A DNA stretch of 64,000 nucleotides from CAYWMD01 sp964458575 (GTDB lineage Bacteria; Verrucomicrobiota; Verrucomicrobiia; Limisphaerales; JADLHS01). The stretch is from assembly GCA_964458575.1 (NCBI GenBank), contig CAYWMD010000009.1, positions 62,001 to 126,000 of the forward strand, read 5' to 3'. The translations under genes and the position numbers were made by a program. Position 1 is the first letter of the stretch; each line of letters starts with the position of its first letter. The notes below the pieces were generated by a model. That model did no database searches and was not told the DNA's origin. It saw nothing but the letters and a program-made list of their open reading frames with translations. Shown one piece after another: positions 7,317 to 17,100 of this stretch.

Positions 7317-9810
7317 ACGCGACCGAAATCCGACCTTTTGCCATTGGGCCGCCCTTCGACGTTGGATGTTGGATGTTGGATGTTGGATGTTTGCCATCAT
7401 GGGCCTGCTGCTCTCGGCGGCCATCGCCGCAAACGCCCGCGCGGACACCGTCGCCCTCTGGCTGTTTGACGAGCCGGAGGGCCTCTATCCCAGTTCGAAC
7501 TTGAACGACGCGAGCGGTCACAATTTGTTCCTCGCTTTTGGCCGCGGCGCGCGCATCGTCGAAGGCCATTTTGGGCGCGCGCTTGAACCGGCTGAACCGG
7601 CGTTGTTGAAACTCTCGGACGTGTCGTTGAACCCCGAGTTCGGTTTGCTGCCGGTCGGAAAACCCGCCGGCCGCAAAACCGAACCGATGACCTGGATGAA
7701 CGCGCATTTCTGCGTGCTCATGACCAGGGGCGAAACGGCGTTGCGGAAGCCGCCGTTCGCCAATGCCACCGACACCAAACTCAATCTCGGGAACTTTGAT
7801 TGGACCGTGGAATTCTGGTTCTGCGCAACGGAATCAGGCAAAGGCGAGGGCGTCGTTTTCGAAATTGGCGAAGGGCCGCGCGACGAAAACGAGCACGTTA
7901 CGCGGCTTTCATTGAACGCGGATCGCCGGGGTTTTACGCTGTTCAACCAACCGAGCGGCGCAAGGTTGACGATTCCTTCCGATGCCGCGTCGTTGTCGAA
8001 AGGTTGGCATCATCTGGCGTTCGTGTACGCGGCCAACGAACAGCAGTTGCGTCACTATGTGGACGGCGCGCTTCAGCCACCGCCCGCCAAAGCAGCGCTT
8101 AAGGCATTGCCGCACGGGGAGGAAGCCTATTTCAGCATTGGCCGCGACGGTTTGTGGAATCGGCCGCTCCCCGGACGCCTGGATGAACTCCGCTTCTCGG
8201 ATCACCAGGTTTACACCGCCAACTTCCAACCGCCGGGAAGTTTTTCTGTGACCTACGGCAAGGGGTTGCCAAAGTTGGCGCTCAAGGCCGGCCCGCCGTT
8301 GCTCTTCGGGACGAACGACGACAAGACCAAGCCGGTGGAACTTGGCTCGCGCAAATACGTCTTCATAGACGACGCGCTGGTCGCGGAAATGAAGGACATC
8401 ACGTTCAAGCCGCAACCGCCGCAGAAAGCCGAGCCGGTGCTGGATCACATTCGCGGCCATCTCTCGTTGGTCGAGGACGAACAGAAGTTGGTGCGGCTCT
8501 ACTATCGCGAAGAGGGCGATTATCTCGCGGTGATGACCTCGCGGGATGGAATTCACTGGGAGAAACCGGACCTGGGTCGCGGCGAATTCCAGGGCCTGCG
8601 CAACGTCGTTGTCCGTTACCCGGTCGCGCTGGGCAACGTGTTCATTGACCCGAATGCGCCGCCGGAGAGCCGGTGGAAATATTTCAGCGGCATCCGCAAG
8701 CAGGCGATGTTCATCTTCACGTCGCCGGACGGATGGGAGTTCAAGCCATTTGAAACCGCTGCTTTGCCGTTTTCGGCTGGGTCGCAGTCGGTCATTTATT
8801 ACGATGATCAACGCCAACTCTACGTCGGACACCATCGTTCCGACTATGCGCGAATGCCGGGCGGCAAGACGCAGCGGAGATTTGTGCGATCCGAAACCAA
8901 AGACGTGCTGGGCGTCTGGCCGTGGGAACGCATCCCACCCGGGCGCACAGCGGAAATAGCGCGGGCACACGGCCTCCGGCCGGACAAACTCGATCCGTGG
9001 TTTTTGGACAACGGCCCGCTAATGCCGTCCGGCCCGGGCATTGAATTGCCAACGGTGTTCGGGCCAGATGAGAAGCTTGATCCTGAAGGCACAGACATTT
9101 ACACGACCAAGGTCGTGAAGTATCCGTGGGCACCGGATACCTATCTCGCCTTTCCCGCGGTGTATTTTCATTACGACGCCGACGGTCCGCCCGAGCGGTT
9201 GGAGTTGGGCGACGAACGACGTGGCCGCGGCTCGGGCGTGACCGAAGTGCAACTTGCCACGAGTCGCGATGGACTCACATGGAAGCGTTATCCGCGTCCG
9301 GCCTACGTGCCTATTGGCAGCTTTGGCAGCAACGACGTCCACATGTATTTCCTCACGCACGGCATGATTCGCCGAGGCAACCAAGTCTGGCAATACGTCG
9401 GCGGCCACGACGGCAACGGCGTCGCGTATCATTCCGCCTGGGGCAAGAAAGGTCCTTGGCCGCTCATTCGCCTGGTGCAACGACTGGATGGCTTCGTCGC
9501 GGCGGAAGCCGCCTACACCGGAGGCTCTCTCACAACGCACCCGCTCAAATTCACCGGCAACCGGCTCAAGCTGAACATTGACACCGGCGCGGTCGGTTAC
9601 GCACAGGTTGGTTTCCTCGATGAAAACGGCAAACCCATCCCCGGCTTTTCCGTGGATGAGTGCATTTACCTCAACGGCGATTTCATTGACACACCGGGGG
9701 AGTGGATGAAGCGCGGAACCGACGTGTCCTCCCTCCAAGGCCGGACCGTGCAGGTCGTTTTGCGCATGAGGGGAACAAAACTCTACGCCCTGCAGTTCAG
9801 CAACCAGTAG
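7309..9810 (+). CDS. LamG domain plus GH32/43-like beta-propeller protein, copy 2
   Basis: About 833 residues from ATG 7309, which overlaps the upstream stop by 8 bp (a TTG at 7303 is also in frame). It is closely similar to the preceding gene along its whole length: NTVALW/DTVALW..FDEPEGLYPSS, TWMNAHFC, FDWTVEFW, GWHHLAFVYAANEQQLRHYVD, HGMIRRGNQVWQYVGG, FSVDECIYLNGDFIDT. The signal peptide follows a (GTTGGAT)4 tandem at 7361-7388, so ATG 7387 or another ATG inside the repeat may start translation. Function inferred as for copy 1: an exported propeller protein acting on glycan. The two adjacent copies suggest specialisation for related substrates or gene-dosage expansion. Confidence 0.75.
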   Translation: MNRRDRNPTFCHWAALRRWMLDVGCWMFAIMGLLLSAAIAANARADTVALWLFDEPEGLYPSSNLNDASGHNLFLAFGRGARIVEGHFGRALEPAEPALLKLSDVSLNPEFGLLPVGKPAGRKTEPMTWMNAHFCVLMTRGETALRKPPFANATDTKLNLGNFDWTVEFWFCATESGKGEGVVFEIGEGPRDENEHVTRLSLNADRRGFTLFNQPSGARLTIPSDAASLSKGWHHLAFVYAANEQQLRHYVDGALQPPPAKAALKALPHGEEAYFSIGRDGLWNRPLPGRLDELRFSDHQVYTANFQPPGSFSVTYGKGLPKLALKAGPPLLFGTNDDKTKPVELGSRKYVFIDDALVAEMKDITFKPQPPQKAEPVLDHIRGHLSLVEDEQKLVRLYYREEGDYLAVMTSRDGIHWEKPDLGRGEFQGLRNVVVRYPVALGNVFIDPNAPPESRWKYFSGIRKQAMFIFTSPDGWEFKPFETAALPFSAGSQSVIYYDDQRQLYVGHHRSDYARMPGGKTQRRFVRSETKDVLGVWPWERIPPGRTAEIARAHGLRPDKLDPWFLDNGPLMPSGPGIELPTVFGPDEKLDPEGTDIYTTKVVKYPWAPDTYLAFPAVYFHYDADGPPERLELGDERRGRGSGVTEVQLATSRDGLTWKRYPRPAYVPIGSFGSNDVHMYFLTHGMIRRGNQVWQYVGGHDGNGVAYHSAWGKKGPWPLIRLVQRLDGFVAAEAAYTGGSLTTHPLKFTGNRLKLNIDTGAVGYAQVGFLDENGKPIPGFSVDECIYLNGDFIDTPGEWMKRGTDVSSLQGRTVQVVLRMRGTKLYALQFSNQ
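7361..7388. repeat. (GTTGGAT)4 heptamer tandem between start codon and signal peptide
   Basis: Four exact GTTGGAT units. The unit is 7 nt, not a multiple of three, and contains an ATG at each junction, so start codons occur in several frames. Related heptamers occur at 34861-34887 and 38890-38925. Confidence 0.9.
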
Positions 9811-9819
9811 GCAGGCCCT

Positions 9820-10806
9820 TCACCAACGCATGCGGCGCTTCGTATGCTTGCGGCCTATTTCGGCCGCCTCAGGGTAACCGCCGGCGCAGATCATGATCCC
9901 GGCGTTGAGTTGTTCGACGACATTTTCGGGGCGCACGTTGTCGAGGATGTAAACCTTCGCGTCCTTGCTCGCGCGGATCACGAGGTCCGCCGCGGCTTTG
10001 AGCGATGACGGCTCGATAACTCCGGGCTTGCGGCCGTAATCGAACGCGACATCGAGAAAGCCGCTGGAATAGCACGTGTCACGCGGTCCCCATTCGGCAA
10101 AGGCCACTCCCGGCACGCGCACGATTTTTTCCGTGTTGGGCCGCCCGACATGGTCCTCGATTTTCACCCCGAGGAGCAATTCGCCTTTCGGATTGAGCGG
10201 CCAGGCATCAGCAATCTCGTAATATTTTTTGGCCTTCACGCCCCAAATTTCGGACGCGAACTTGTGCGCGCCAAACATGCGAAGTCCTTCCGGCAAACCC
10301 GCGCCGACCCCCTGCCGGTGGATTTCGTATCGCGAAGCCGCGACGAATGCCGCGACCGCCTTCGGATTGCGCGCATGGCACAGATGCAACCCGTGGATGC
10401 CGCAAGCAAGCGCCTGCTGGATCATCCAGTGATTGGCGGTGACAGTGGTGGCATCGAGCCCGTAAAGCGGCAAAGTGACAATCACCGCCGGTGTGCGATG
10501 ACCGCTGGGGGTTGGTCCGCCATCGGCCAGACCCTGCATGAACGCCCGCAACTGGGTGAAGTCCATCGCCTCACCTTCCATGTCGTACATCAGGATGTCG
10601 GCCCAGGTTTTGGCGGCGGCCTTGCCTTTCTCGTAGCCGCCCGCGCCGTAGTCGTAGTAAACCGGCTGGCCCGATTCGAGCAGTTCGATGGCTTTGTTGA
10701 CGCGCTTGGGCTGGTAGGCGGAAGCCTCACCCTTCGGCGGGTCGGCGGCAAAAGCGGTTGTGACGAAACAGAGGGCGGCGAGGAGGGTGAGCAATCGTTG
10801 TTTCAT
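9820..10806 (-). CDS. Exported HpcH/HpaI-family aldolase-like protein
   Basis: 328 residues from ATG 10806 (an in-frame ATG five codons earlier is less likely because the signal peptide LLTLLAALCFVTTAFAAD starts at 10806). The body matches the HpcH/HpaI aldolase / citrate lyase beta fold: ANHWMIQQALACGIHGLHLCHARNPKAVAAF, a candidate metal Glu in GVKIED and a candidate metal Asp in WGPRDT. Family members cleave 2-keto-3-deoxy acids such as 5-keto-4-deoxyglucarate or 2,4-dihydroxyhept-2-enedioate; most are cytoplasmic, so a signal peptide is odd. It converges with the LamG/propeller gene, with 9 bp between stops. With GH28 and the tartrate-dehydratase-like gene nearby, a role in acid-sugar breakdown is plausible. 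Confidence 0.75.
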   Translation of the reverse strand: MKQRLLTLLAALCFVTTAFAADPPKGEASAYQPKRVNKAIELLESGQPVYYDYGAGGYEKGKAAAKTWADILMYDMEGEAMDFTQLRAFMQGLADGGPTPSGHRTPAVIVTLPLYGLDATTVTANHWMIQQALACGIHGLHLCHARNPKAVAAFVAASRYEIHRQGVGAGLPEGLRMFGAHKFASEIWGVKAKKYYEIADAWPLNPKGELLLGVKIEDHVGRPNTEKIVRVPGVAFAEWGPRDTCYSSGFLDVAFDYGRKPGVIEPSSLKAAADLVIRASKDAKVYILDNVRPENVVEQLNAGIMICAGGYPEAAEIGRKHTKRRMRW

Positions 10807-10824
10807 AAGGCACGGATACATCCA

Positions 10825-12471
10825 TCAAGGTTTGTTCAACATCGCGCCCAAGCCGGCGGGAGCATCGGAGCGAAGGCGAAACGTTCGGAGAATTTCAAAA
10901 TGTGTTTCTGGCTTGGTCACCGCCCGGAGCCGACCCCACACCACCAGGGAGCTTCCGGAAGCTTCCTTGATGACCCGCCACTGGCCGATTTTTCTGCCGT
11001 TGCTGATCAATACCACCCGCCCGGCAAGGTTGCCGGCTGGCAGCGGCTGCGCCGTGATCACGTGAGTCGTCATGCTCGCGGCGTCAAAACGCATTTGCGT
11101 GATGTCCCCCTTGATGCCGTCGTTCTCAAAAATATCGGCGACCCCGACGTTGTCGTTTCCCGGGACATCTGCCGAGACCATGTTTCCGGAGAAGCCAACG
11201 TTGGTGCTGATCACGCCGGCCGGTCCCTTGAGCACGTTGCCCGTGAAGACGCTTGAGCCAGGTGGCAATTTGGCTTCGAGGAAGCGCCAGTCCTGCCAGA
11301 CGGTGTTGCGCTCAGCGGTGATCTCCGAACGTTCGAGCGCAAGGCCGCCCTTGTTGGCTGCAATGATGTTGTGCGCCAGACGCACCCGCGCCTCCATGGT
11401 GATGCGCAAGGCGCCGGAGTTCGTCCAGGAGTTGGCGTTCCCGGCGAAAACGTTGCGTTCGACGATCACATTGAACTTGTCCGCTGGCGGAAACGCGTCG
11501 AACGGCGCATCGTAGCGATGTTCCTGGCCGCCGATGAAGAGACCGCCCGCGTCGTCGCCGCCCTCGTTTCCGACAATCACGCTGTTCGCGATCCGCGGCG
11601 AGGACCAAAGCGCCACGAAGATGCCGCCGGCGTCGTTACGGGCCAGGGCTTCGTTGGCGACGACCACATTACCGACCAACTCCGGGCGCGAGCCGTCGAA
11701 GATCGAAATCGCGCCGCCGTCGCTGCTGCGCATCGGGTCGTCCAGACCGGCGCGGTTGTTTGCGAAGACGCATCCCGTGATGCGTGGTGATGCCTGCCGG
11801 TCGCAGGCCAGCGCTCCTCCGCGGCCACACTCGGTTGCATTATCAAAGAAGTAGCAGTTTTCGAAAACGGGCGCCGCACCATTGAGACACATCACCGCCC
11901 CGCCGTCATTCGCCCGCTCGTGCAACAACGGCGGGTTCCAGTTGTCGGGCGCCAAGGTCCGGTTGCGGGTGAACACGCAATTCGCGATCACCGGCGAAGT
12001 GCCGTCGCACAACAGCGCCGCGCCCTTGCCACGCACGCGACCGCGCACAAAATGAAAGCCGTCCACACGCGCGTCGTTCGCGCCGATGGCGATGCGGAAA
12101 TTGTCCTCCCCGTCGAGCTGCGTCGCGTAAGCATAGATGTCGCGTTCGCCGCCCGGGCTGGCAAAGCCGCCGAACAGATCAACCTGCGGCTTGAGCACGA
12201 AGGTGGGCTGCGCGTAACGGCCGTGCGAGACCAGCACGGCCACCCGCTGGGTCGAGCCAGCTGTCCCAACCGATTCAAGTGCCGTCATCAGAGACTCCCA
12301 CGGCTGCTCCCGCGAGCCGTTGCCTTGGAAGTCGTCACCGCGCTGCTGGTCCACGTAATACACCGCGGAATAACGCGAGAGGTCCACGGGTTCGCCACGC
12401 GGCCCGCGCGGCTCGCCTTGAGCCGCGGCCGCCAGTCCGACCAAGACTAGGAGGAGGACTCGAAGTGTCAT
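10825..12471 (-). CDS. Exported right-handed parallel beta-helix protein
   Basis: 548 residues from ATG 12471, chosen because it directly precedes the signal peptide TLRVLLLVLVGLAAAAQGE; upstream in-frame starts would add an unneeded leader. A repeating pattern of short beta strands with Asn and Gly turns (VIANCVFTRN, VFENCYFFDN, RITGCVFANN, LVGNVVVAN, RIANSVIVGNEGG) fits a DUF1565/pectate-lyase-like right-handed beta-helix. Such proteins are polysaccharide lyases, hydrolases or adhesins; no catalytic residue can be assigned. It lies 18 bp behind the aldolase gene on the same strand and is divergent from the GH28 gene. Confidence 0.75.
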   Translation of the reverse strand: MTLRVLLLVLVGLAAAAQGEPRGPRGEPVDLSRYSAVYYVDQQRGDDFQGNGSREQPWESLMTALESVGTAGSTQRVAVLVSHGRYAQPTFVLKPQVDLFGGFASPGGERDIYAYATQLDGEDNFRIAIGANDARVDGFHFVRGRVRGKGAALLCDGTSPVIANCVFTRNRTLAPDNWNPPLLHERANDGGAVMCLNGAAPVFENCYFFDNATECGRGGALACDRQASPRITGCVFANNRAGLDDPMRSSDGGAISIFDGSRPELVGNVVVANEALARNDAGGIFVALWSSPRIANSVIVGNEGGDDAGGLFIGGQEHRYDAPFDAFPPADKFNVIVERNVFAGNANSWTNSGALRITMEARVRLAHNIIAANKGGLALERSEITAERNTVWQDWRFLEAKLPPGSSVFTGNVLKGPAGVISTNVGFSGNMVSADVPGNDNVGVADIFENDGIKGDITQMRFDAASMTTHVITAQPLPAGNLAGRVVLISNGRKIGQWRVIKEASGSSLVVWGRLRAVTKPETHFEILRTFRLRSDAPAGLGAMLNKP

Positions 12472-12639
12472 TGATGGCATCAGTGATGAATGCGCGGATG
12501 CTGGCAGATGCACGACCCGGCTGCAAAGTCATAATCACAAAGTAAAGCGAAGCGTTGTTCCCGGCAGGCCGAAGTTTGGTGGGCGCCGGTTGCGCTGGTT
12601 GCGCTTGCACCCGGAGACATTGGTTGAAATGCTGCGCCC
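12472..12639. promoter_or_regulatory. Divergent intergenic region
   Basis: A 168-bp spacer between the minus-strand beta-helix gene and the plus-strand GH28 gene. It must carry both promoters, but I see no convincing -35/-10 pair or operator dyad in it. Confidence 0.35.
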
Positions 12640-14043
12640 ATGACGTGGCGCCTTTCAAAACGCGTTGGCTCCATCGCCCTCTGGTTAATCGCCACTGGCC
12701 TTCAGCACGCCGCGGCTGAACCGGTCTTCAACGTGCGCGACCACGGCGCCAGAGGCGACCGAACATCCAATGATCGAAGCGCGATCCAATCGGCGATTGA
12801 TGCCTGCGCCCGCGCTGGCGGTGGAACGGTCTTAATGCCGCGAGGCGATTTTCTCTCGGGAACACTGCACCTCGCCAGCGGTGTTACGGTGCATCTGGAG
12901 GTTGGTGCGACGTTGTGGGCGAGCACCAACCGGAGCGACTACCCAGCCGGTCTGTCGCACTTGCTGGTGGCGGAGAACGCGCGGCGGGTGAGCATTACCG
13001 GGCAAGGTGTCATTAACGGCCAGGGCACGGCTGATTACGGCGCGCGCTGGGGCGTGCCGGCCAAACCGGCGTTCCGCACCGGCATCCTTGTCTTCACCGA
13101 CTGCCAGCAGGTCTCGGTACAAGGAGTGACGGTCCTGAAGAGCGACGCCTGGACCCTGCACTTCAAGCGCTGCGATGGCTTGACCATCGAAGATGTGACC
13201 ATCCGGAACAACTATCGCCGCCTGAATTCGGACGGCATTGACCCGAACATGTGCCGCAACGTTCGCATCGCGCGCTGCCGCATCGTGGCGGGCGACGATT
13301 GCATCGTGCTGAAAACGACCGAGGCAAAGCCCTGTGAGAATGTGCTCGTCAGTGATTGCGTGCTCGAATCAGCGTCTTCCGCGCTCAAACTCGGCACCGA
13401 GTCGCACGGCGACTTCCGCAACATCCGCTTCGTGAACTGCGTCATCAGCAATTCGCCCACGGGCATTGGTTTATATCTCAAAGACGGTGGAACGATGGAA
13501 AACGTGGTCGTTTCGAACATCGTCATCAACTCGAGCGCGGACACCCACCGGGTAGTCACGCCGGTCTTCCTGGACATCGAACGCCGGCACGCCGACTCGA
13601 AAACAGGCCGGCTTCGGGATGTCATCTTCGAGTTGCTCGACATCACGAGCGGGTCAGGCGTGCTCGTGCAAGGCATGCCTGAGCGGCCCATCGAGCGGCT
13701 GAAGTTTCGCGATGTGCGATTCCGCGTGCCGCAGGCCGACGATTACGCCACGCGGAGCAAACCGGTCGGCGGACGACGGACCACACGCGATGAGCGGGAT
13801 ACGCCGTTCGCCCGCGAGCCGTCCTATTTCACTGTCGCGCACGTGCGGGAGCTGGCGGTGGAGAACCTGCGCGTGGAGATCGAGCCGGTAGCCTTCCGCC
13901 AGTTTGACCGGTCAGCGTTTTGTGGTCGTCACCTGGAAAACGCCAAACTCATCAACGTCCGCCGCTCGCCGGAGCCGCAAGAACACAGACGGCCAATTAT
14001 TGACCTGAAGGATTGTCAGCAGGTTGATGTGGTCAAGAGATGA
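12640..14043 (+). CDS. GH28 polygalacturonase-like glycoside hydrolase
   Basis: A 467-residue exported protein with a short N-terminal signal (SIALWLIATGLQHAAAEP) followed by FNVRDHGARGD, the usual start of the GH28 beta-helix. Catalytic landmarks are present: NSDGID with N196 and D198, GDDC with D219 and D220, H256 in SHGD, and K281 in YLKDGG at the place of the usual RIK substrate-binding motif. Length and motif order fit bacterial GH28. The reaction is hydrolysis of alpha-1,4-galacturonan or rhamnogalacturonan; exo or endo action cannot be told. Downstream acid-sugar genes could use the released uronic acids. Confidence 0.88.
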   Translation: MTWRLSKRVGSIALWLIATGLQHAAAEPVFNVRDHGARGDRTSNDRSAIQSAIDACARAGGGTVLMPRGDFLSGTLHLASGVTVHLEVGATLWASTNRSDYPAGLSHLLVAENARRVSITGQGVINGQGTADYGARWGVPAKPAFRTGILVFTDCQQVSVQGVTVLKSDAWTLHFKRCDGLTIEDVTIRNNYRRLNSDGIDPNMCRNVRIARCRIVAGDDCIVLKTTEAKPCENVLVSDCVLESASSALKLGTESHGDFRNIRFVNCVISNSPTGIGLYLKDGGTMENVVVSNIVINSSADTHRVVTPVFLDIERRHADSKTGRLRDVIFELLDITSGSGVLVQGMPERPIERLKFRDVRFRVPQADDYATRSKPVGGRRTTRDERDTPFAREPSYFTVAHVRELAVENLRVEIEPVAFRQFDRSAFCGRHLENAKLINVRRSPEPQEHRRPIIDLKDCQQVDVVKR

Positions 14044-14167
14044 CGGCTACGGACAAGAACGGTGTCGTGAACAGCATCGTTTCTATGCCGGGAAAGCATC
14101 GCGGCCGGAGCAACGCGACTTGCCATGGGCAGCCGACACTCGTAGAAGTTCTGCAACCTGTTAAGCC

Positions 14168-17100
14168 ATGAATCGCGCCGATCCCACCAAACTGAAAACA
14201 TCTTTGGTGACACGGCTGGTGCCGATCTTCGTCGGCATGATGCTGATCCAATCACAACCATCGTTCTGTGCCGACGCGCCGGAAGCGGCCACTCCCATTG
14301 TCACCTCGCAGAATCCCGATCCCGCCAACCTGCCGTCGCTTTGCGTGTGGCTCGAGACCAGCAAAAGCCGCAACGAGAAGCTCCCAATGGTCGCGGCTTC
14401 ATTTCCGAACGTGCCCGGACTGACCTGTGATTCTTGGTGCTACGAAAGCGACGTCGAGTTCCTCGATGCCAGGGCCATCGTCGGCGGCGGACTGGAATTG
14501 CGGCATCGCGTCCGCGCCCAGCCCCAAGTTGTGCTCGTCACGACGGTGACTCCCGAACCCGGCGCCGTGGAAGTTCTCGCCCGCGCCGTGTTGGACAAGG
14601 AACGCGGCGGCGAGTTGCCGGCAAACCTGCTCACGCCCAACTTGTGCTGGCAACTTCGCCGGGCCGCTTCGTTCAAGAGCAAACCCGATCCCTATCCGGA
14701 TTTCATCAAGCGTTGCTTCATCTTCACCGAAAGCGGTCGAACGTTCCTGGACCACACAACGCGCCGCAAAATCCCGGTTCGCGGGGCCGACGATCCTTAC
14801 AACAACCCGCCCTGGGTGCAGATGTATGTCGGCACGTGGCAGGAAATTCCGCAGGCCGGCACGAACTCGTGGGCCGATTACAGCCCGGACCGCTATACCA
14901 CGAGGATCATCGGCACGATTTCCCGCGACGGGAAATATCTGGCGGCGCTGGCGAACGATTCGGCCGCGACGATGTGTCAGGCGTGGCATGACTGCCTTCA
15001 CAACAATCCCCAGTGGACTTCGGCGGATGCGCCGCCGCAGAAACGGGTCTGGCGACTCAAGGTCTATGCGATGGCGAATGACCCCCAGGCGCTGCGGGCG
15101 CGCGTGGACAGAGATTTTCCGAACGCAGGACAGGGCTCGCGAGCTGCCGATGATGCTCTGATTGCGCGCGATGCATCTCGGCGCTTTGCCCCCTCGTCTT
15201 TGGGCACAAACGTCGTCGCCGGCCCGGCGAATTCCATTTGCGTGATTCCGCTCAAACCCGATCCGCCGCCCGCGGTGGACGGACAATTAAACGAATGGCT
15301 CAACCGCCCGGGCGCACTCGTGCTCGATCGCCGCGAACAGGCGACCTGGGGCGGCAACAACTGGAAATCCGCCGCCGACCTCTGCGCGCGCGTGTGGCTG
15401 GCCTGGCGATCGGACACGCTTTATCTCGCAGCCAGCGTCAAGGACGACCAACTCCGCCAGTCACAACGCGGCCATGACCTCTGGCGCGGCGATCATGTCA
15501 TGCTTTTCCTCGATGCGACGCCCGATGATGCACCGCAGCAGGACGTGTTCGGCCGCGGACAATTCCAGATTGGCTTCAGCCCCGGCAACTTCTTGCGCAC
15601 CGGCGATGCGGGTGTGGATTGTCCACCGGAAATCTATTGTTATCGTCCCGCCGGCGCGCGGCTGGCCGGCGCCACCATCGCTGCGACGCAAACGCCCGCG
15701 GGCTACGACCTGGAAGTTTCCCTTCCGTGGGCGCAACTGGGCGTGGCCTCGCCCCAGGCCGGAATGGCCCTGCGCCTCGAGGTCGCCGTGTCCGACACGG
15801 ACGGGGCCGAACCGCGGCAGGAGAAGATGATGACCTCCTCCACGAAGGAATGGGAGATCACGCGCAGCCGGCTGACGGCGGCGGCGCTCGGCGATACTTC
15901 CGGGCGCGCCGTTGAGAGCGCCGCGGGCAAACCATTGTTCGGCGAGCTTCGCCTCCCAAACGGTGCCAGCGCGACGAACCAACTCATTGTTGCAACACTT
16001 CCCGCCGATCGCGAGGCGGTGCTGGCGCTGAAGGCGCGGATGCAATTCGACGCTCCCGCCGGCCACACCCCCGCCCTGGAGGTGCGGGTGAACGGACGCG
16101 TGCTCAACTCCGCGCGTCTCCTCAACAAACCGCAGTTCGGCAAGGCCAACGACGGACGCATCCATCCGCTGGCCGCCGGCGAACGCTTCTCGACCTTCTA
16201 CGCGCCCGATTTCACGAGCGCCGATGGTTCCCAATACGGCATTCCCAGCGTGAAGACGTCCGAGTTCGAACTGCGCCTCACAGGCCTGTTGCACGCCGGC
16301 ACGAACGAACTGGTGATCGTCAATGCCGCGCAAACCTCGGTGACGCAGGCCATGGTTGTGGCCGACGCCCGCCTCGTCTTCCGCGACGTCGGCACCAATA
16401 TGGTCGCCCGATCCGGCCCGCCGACCGGAGCGCTGGAGGTCTTCAAACCGGTGGCCAGCCACCGGGTAAATTACACGGCGCGCGAACTTCCTGACTCGCG
16501 CCTCGAAATTGAGCTGAACGGCGAACGCTTCGTCGTCGAAAGCGAATTCTCGACACCCGCGCCGTCCTGGGAGCGAGGTTCAAATAAGTTTTTTGGACAC
16601 CGGCGCACGATCGAGAAGCGCGAGGAAGCCATAATCGTGTCGGACACTTTCACCAATCTGACTTCCGAGAACCTGCCGGTGATGCAACGGCATCAGGCGC
16701 GGGCCACGGCCGGTTCGCTTAAACACATCTGGCTGGCCGGGCTTTCCCCCGCCGGTCTCGACGGCTCATCGGCGTCGCCAGAGAATCCGACGACATTCGG
16801 CGTGACTGAAAAAGGCGGATTGGGATTGCTGGCGCTGAATGACGAATTCCTGGTTCACGTCGCCAACTACGCCAGCGACGGCCTGCTCGGTCTGGCCGAC
16901 CGTCAGTTCGTCCTGCGTCCCGGCGCCCGCTGCACGGCCGAGTGGGCCATCGTGCCGGTGGAACGACCGGACTATTTTGATTTCGTCAACGCGGTGCGCC
17001 GGTTGCGCGAGGTGAATTTCACCATCCGCGACTCCTTTGCCTTCCTGCGCGCCGGGCCGCCGGTGCGGGAATGGTCGGACGCGGCGTTCACCAACTTCGC

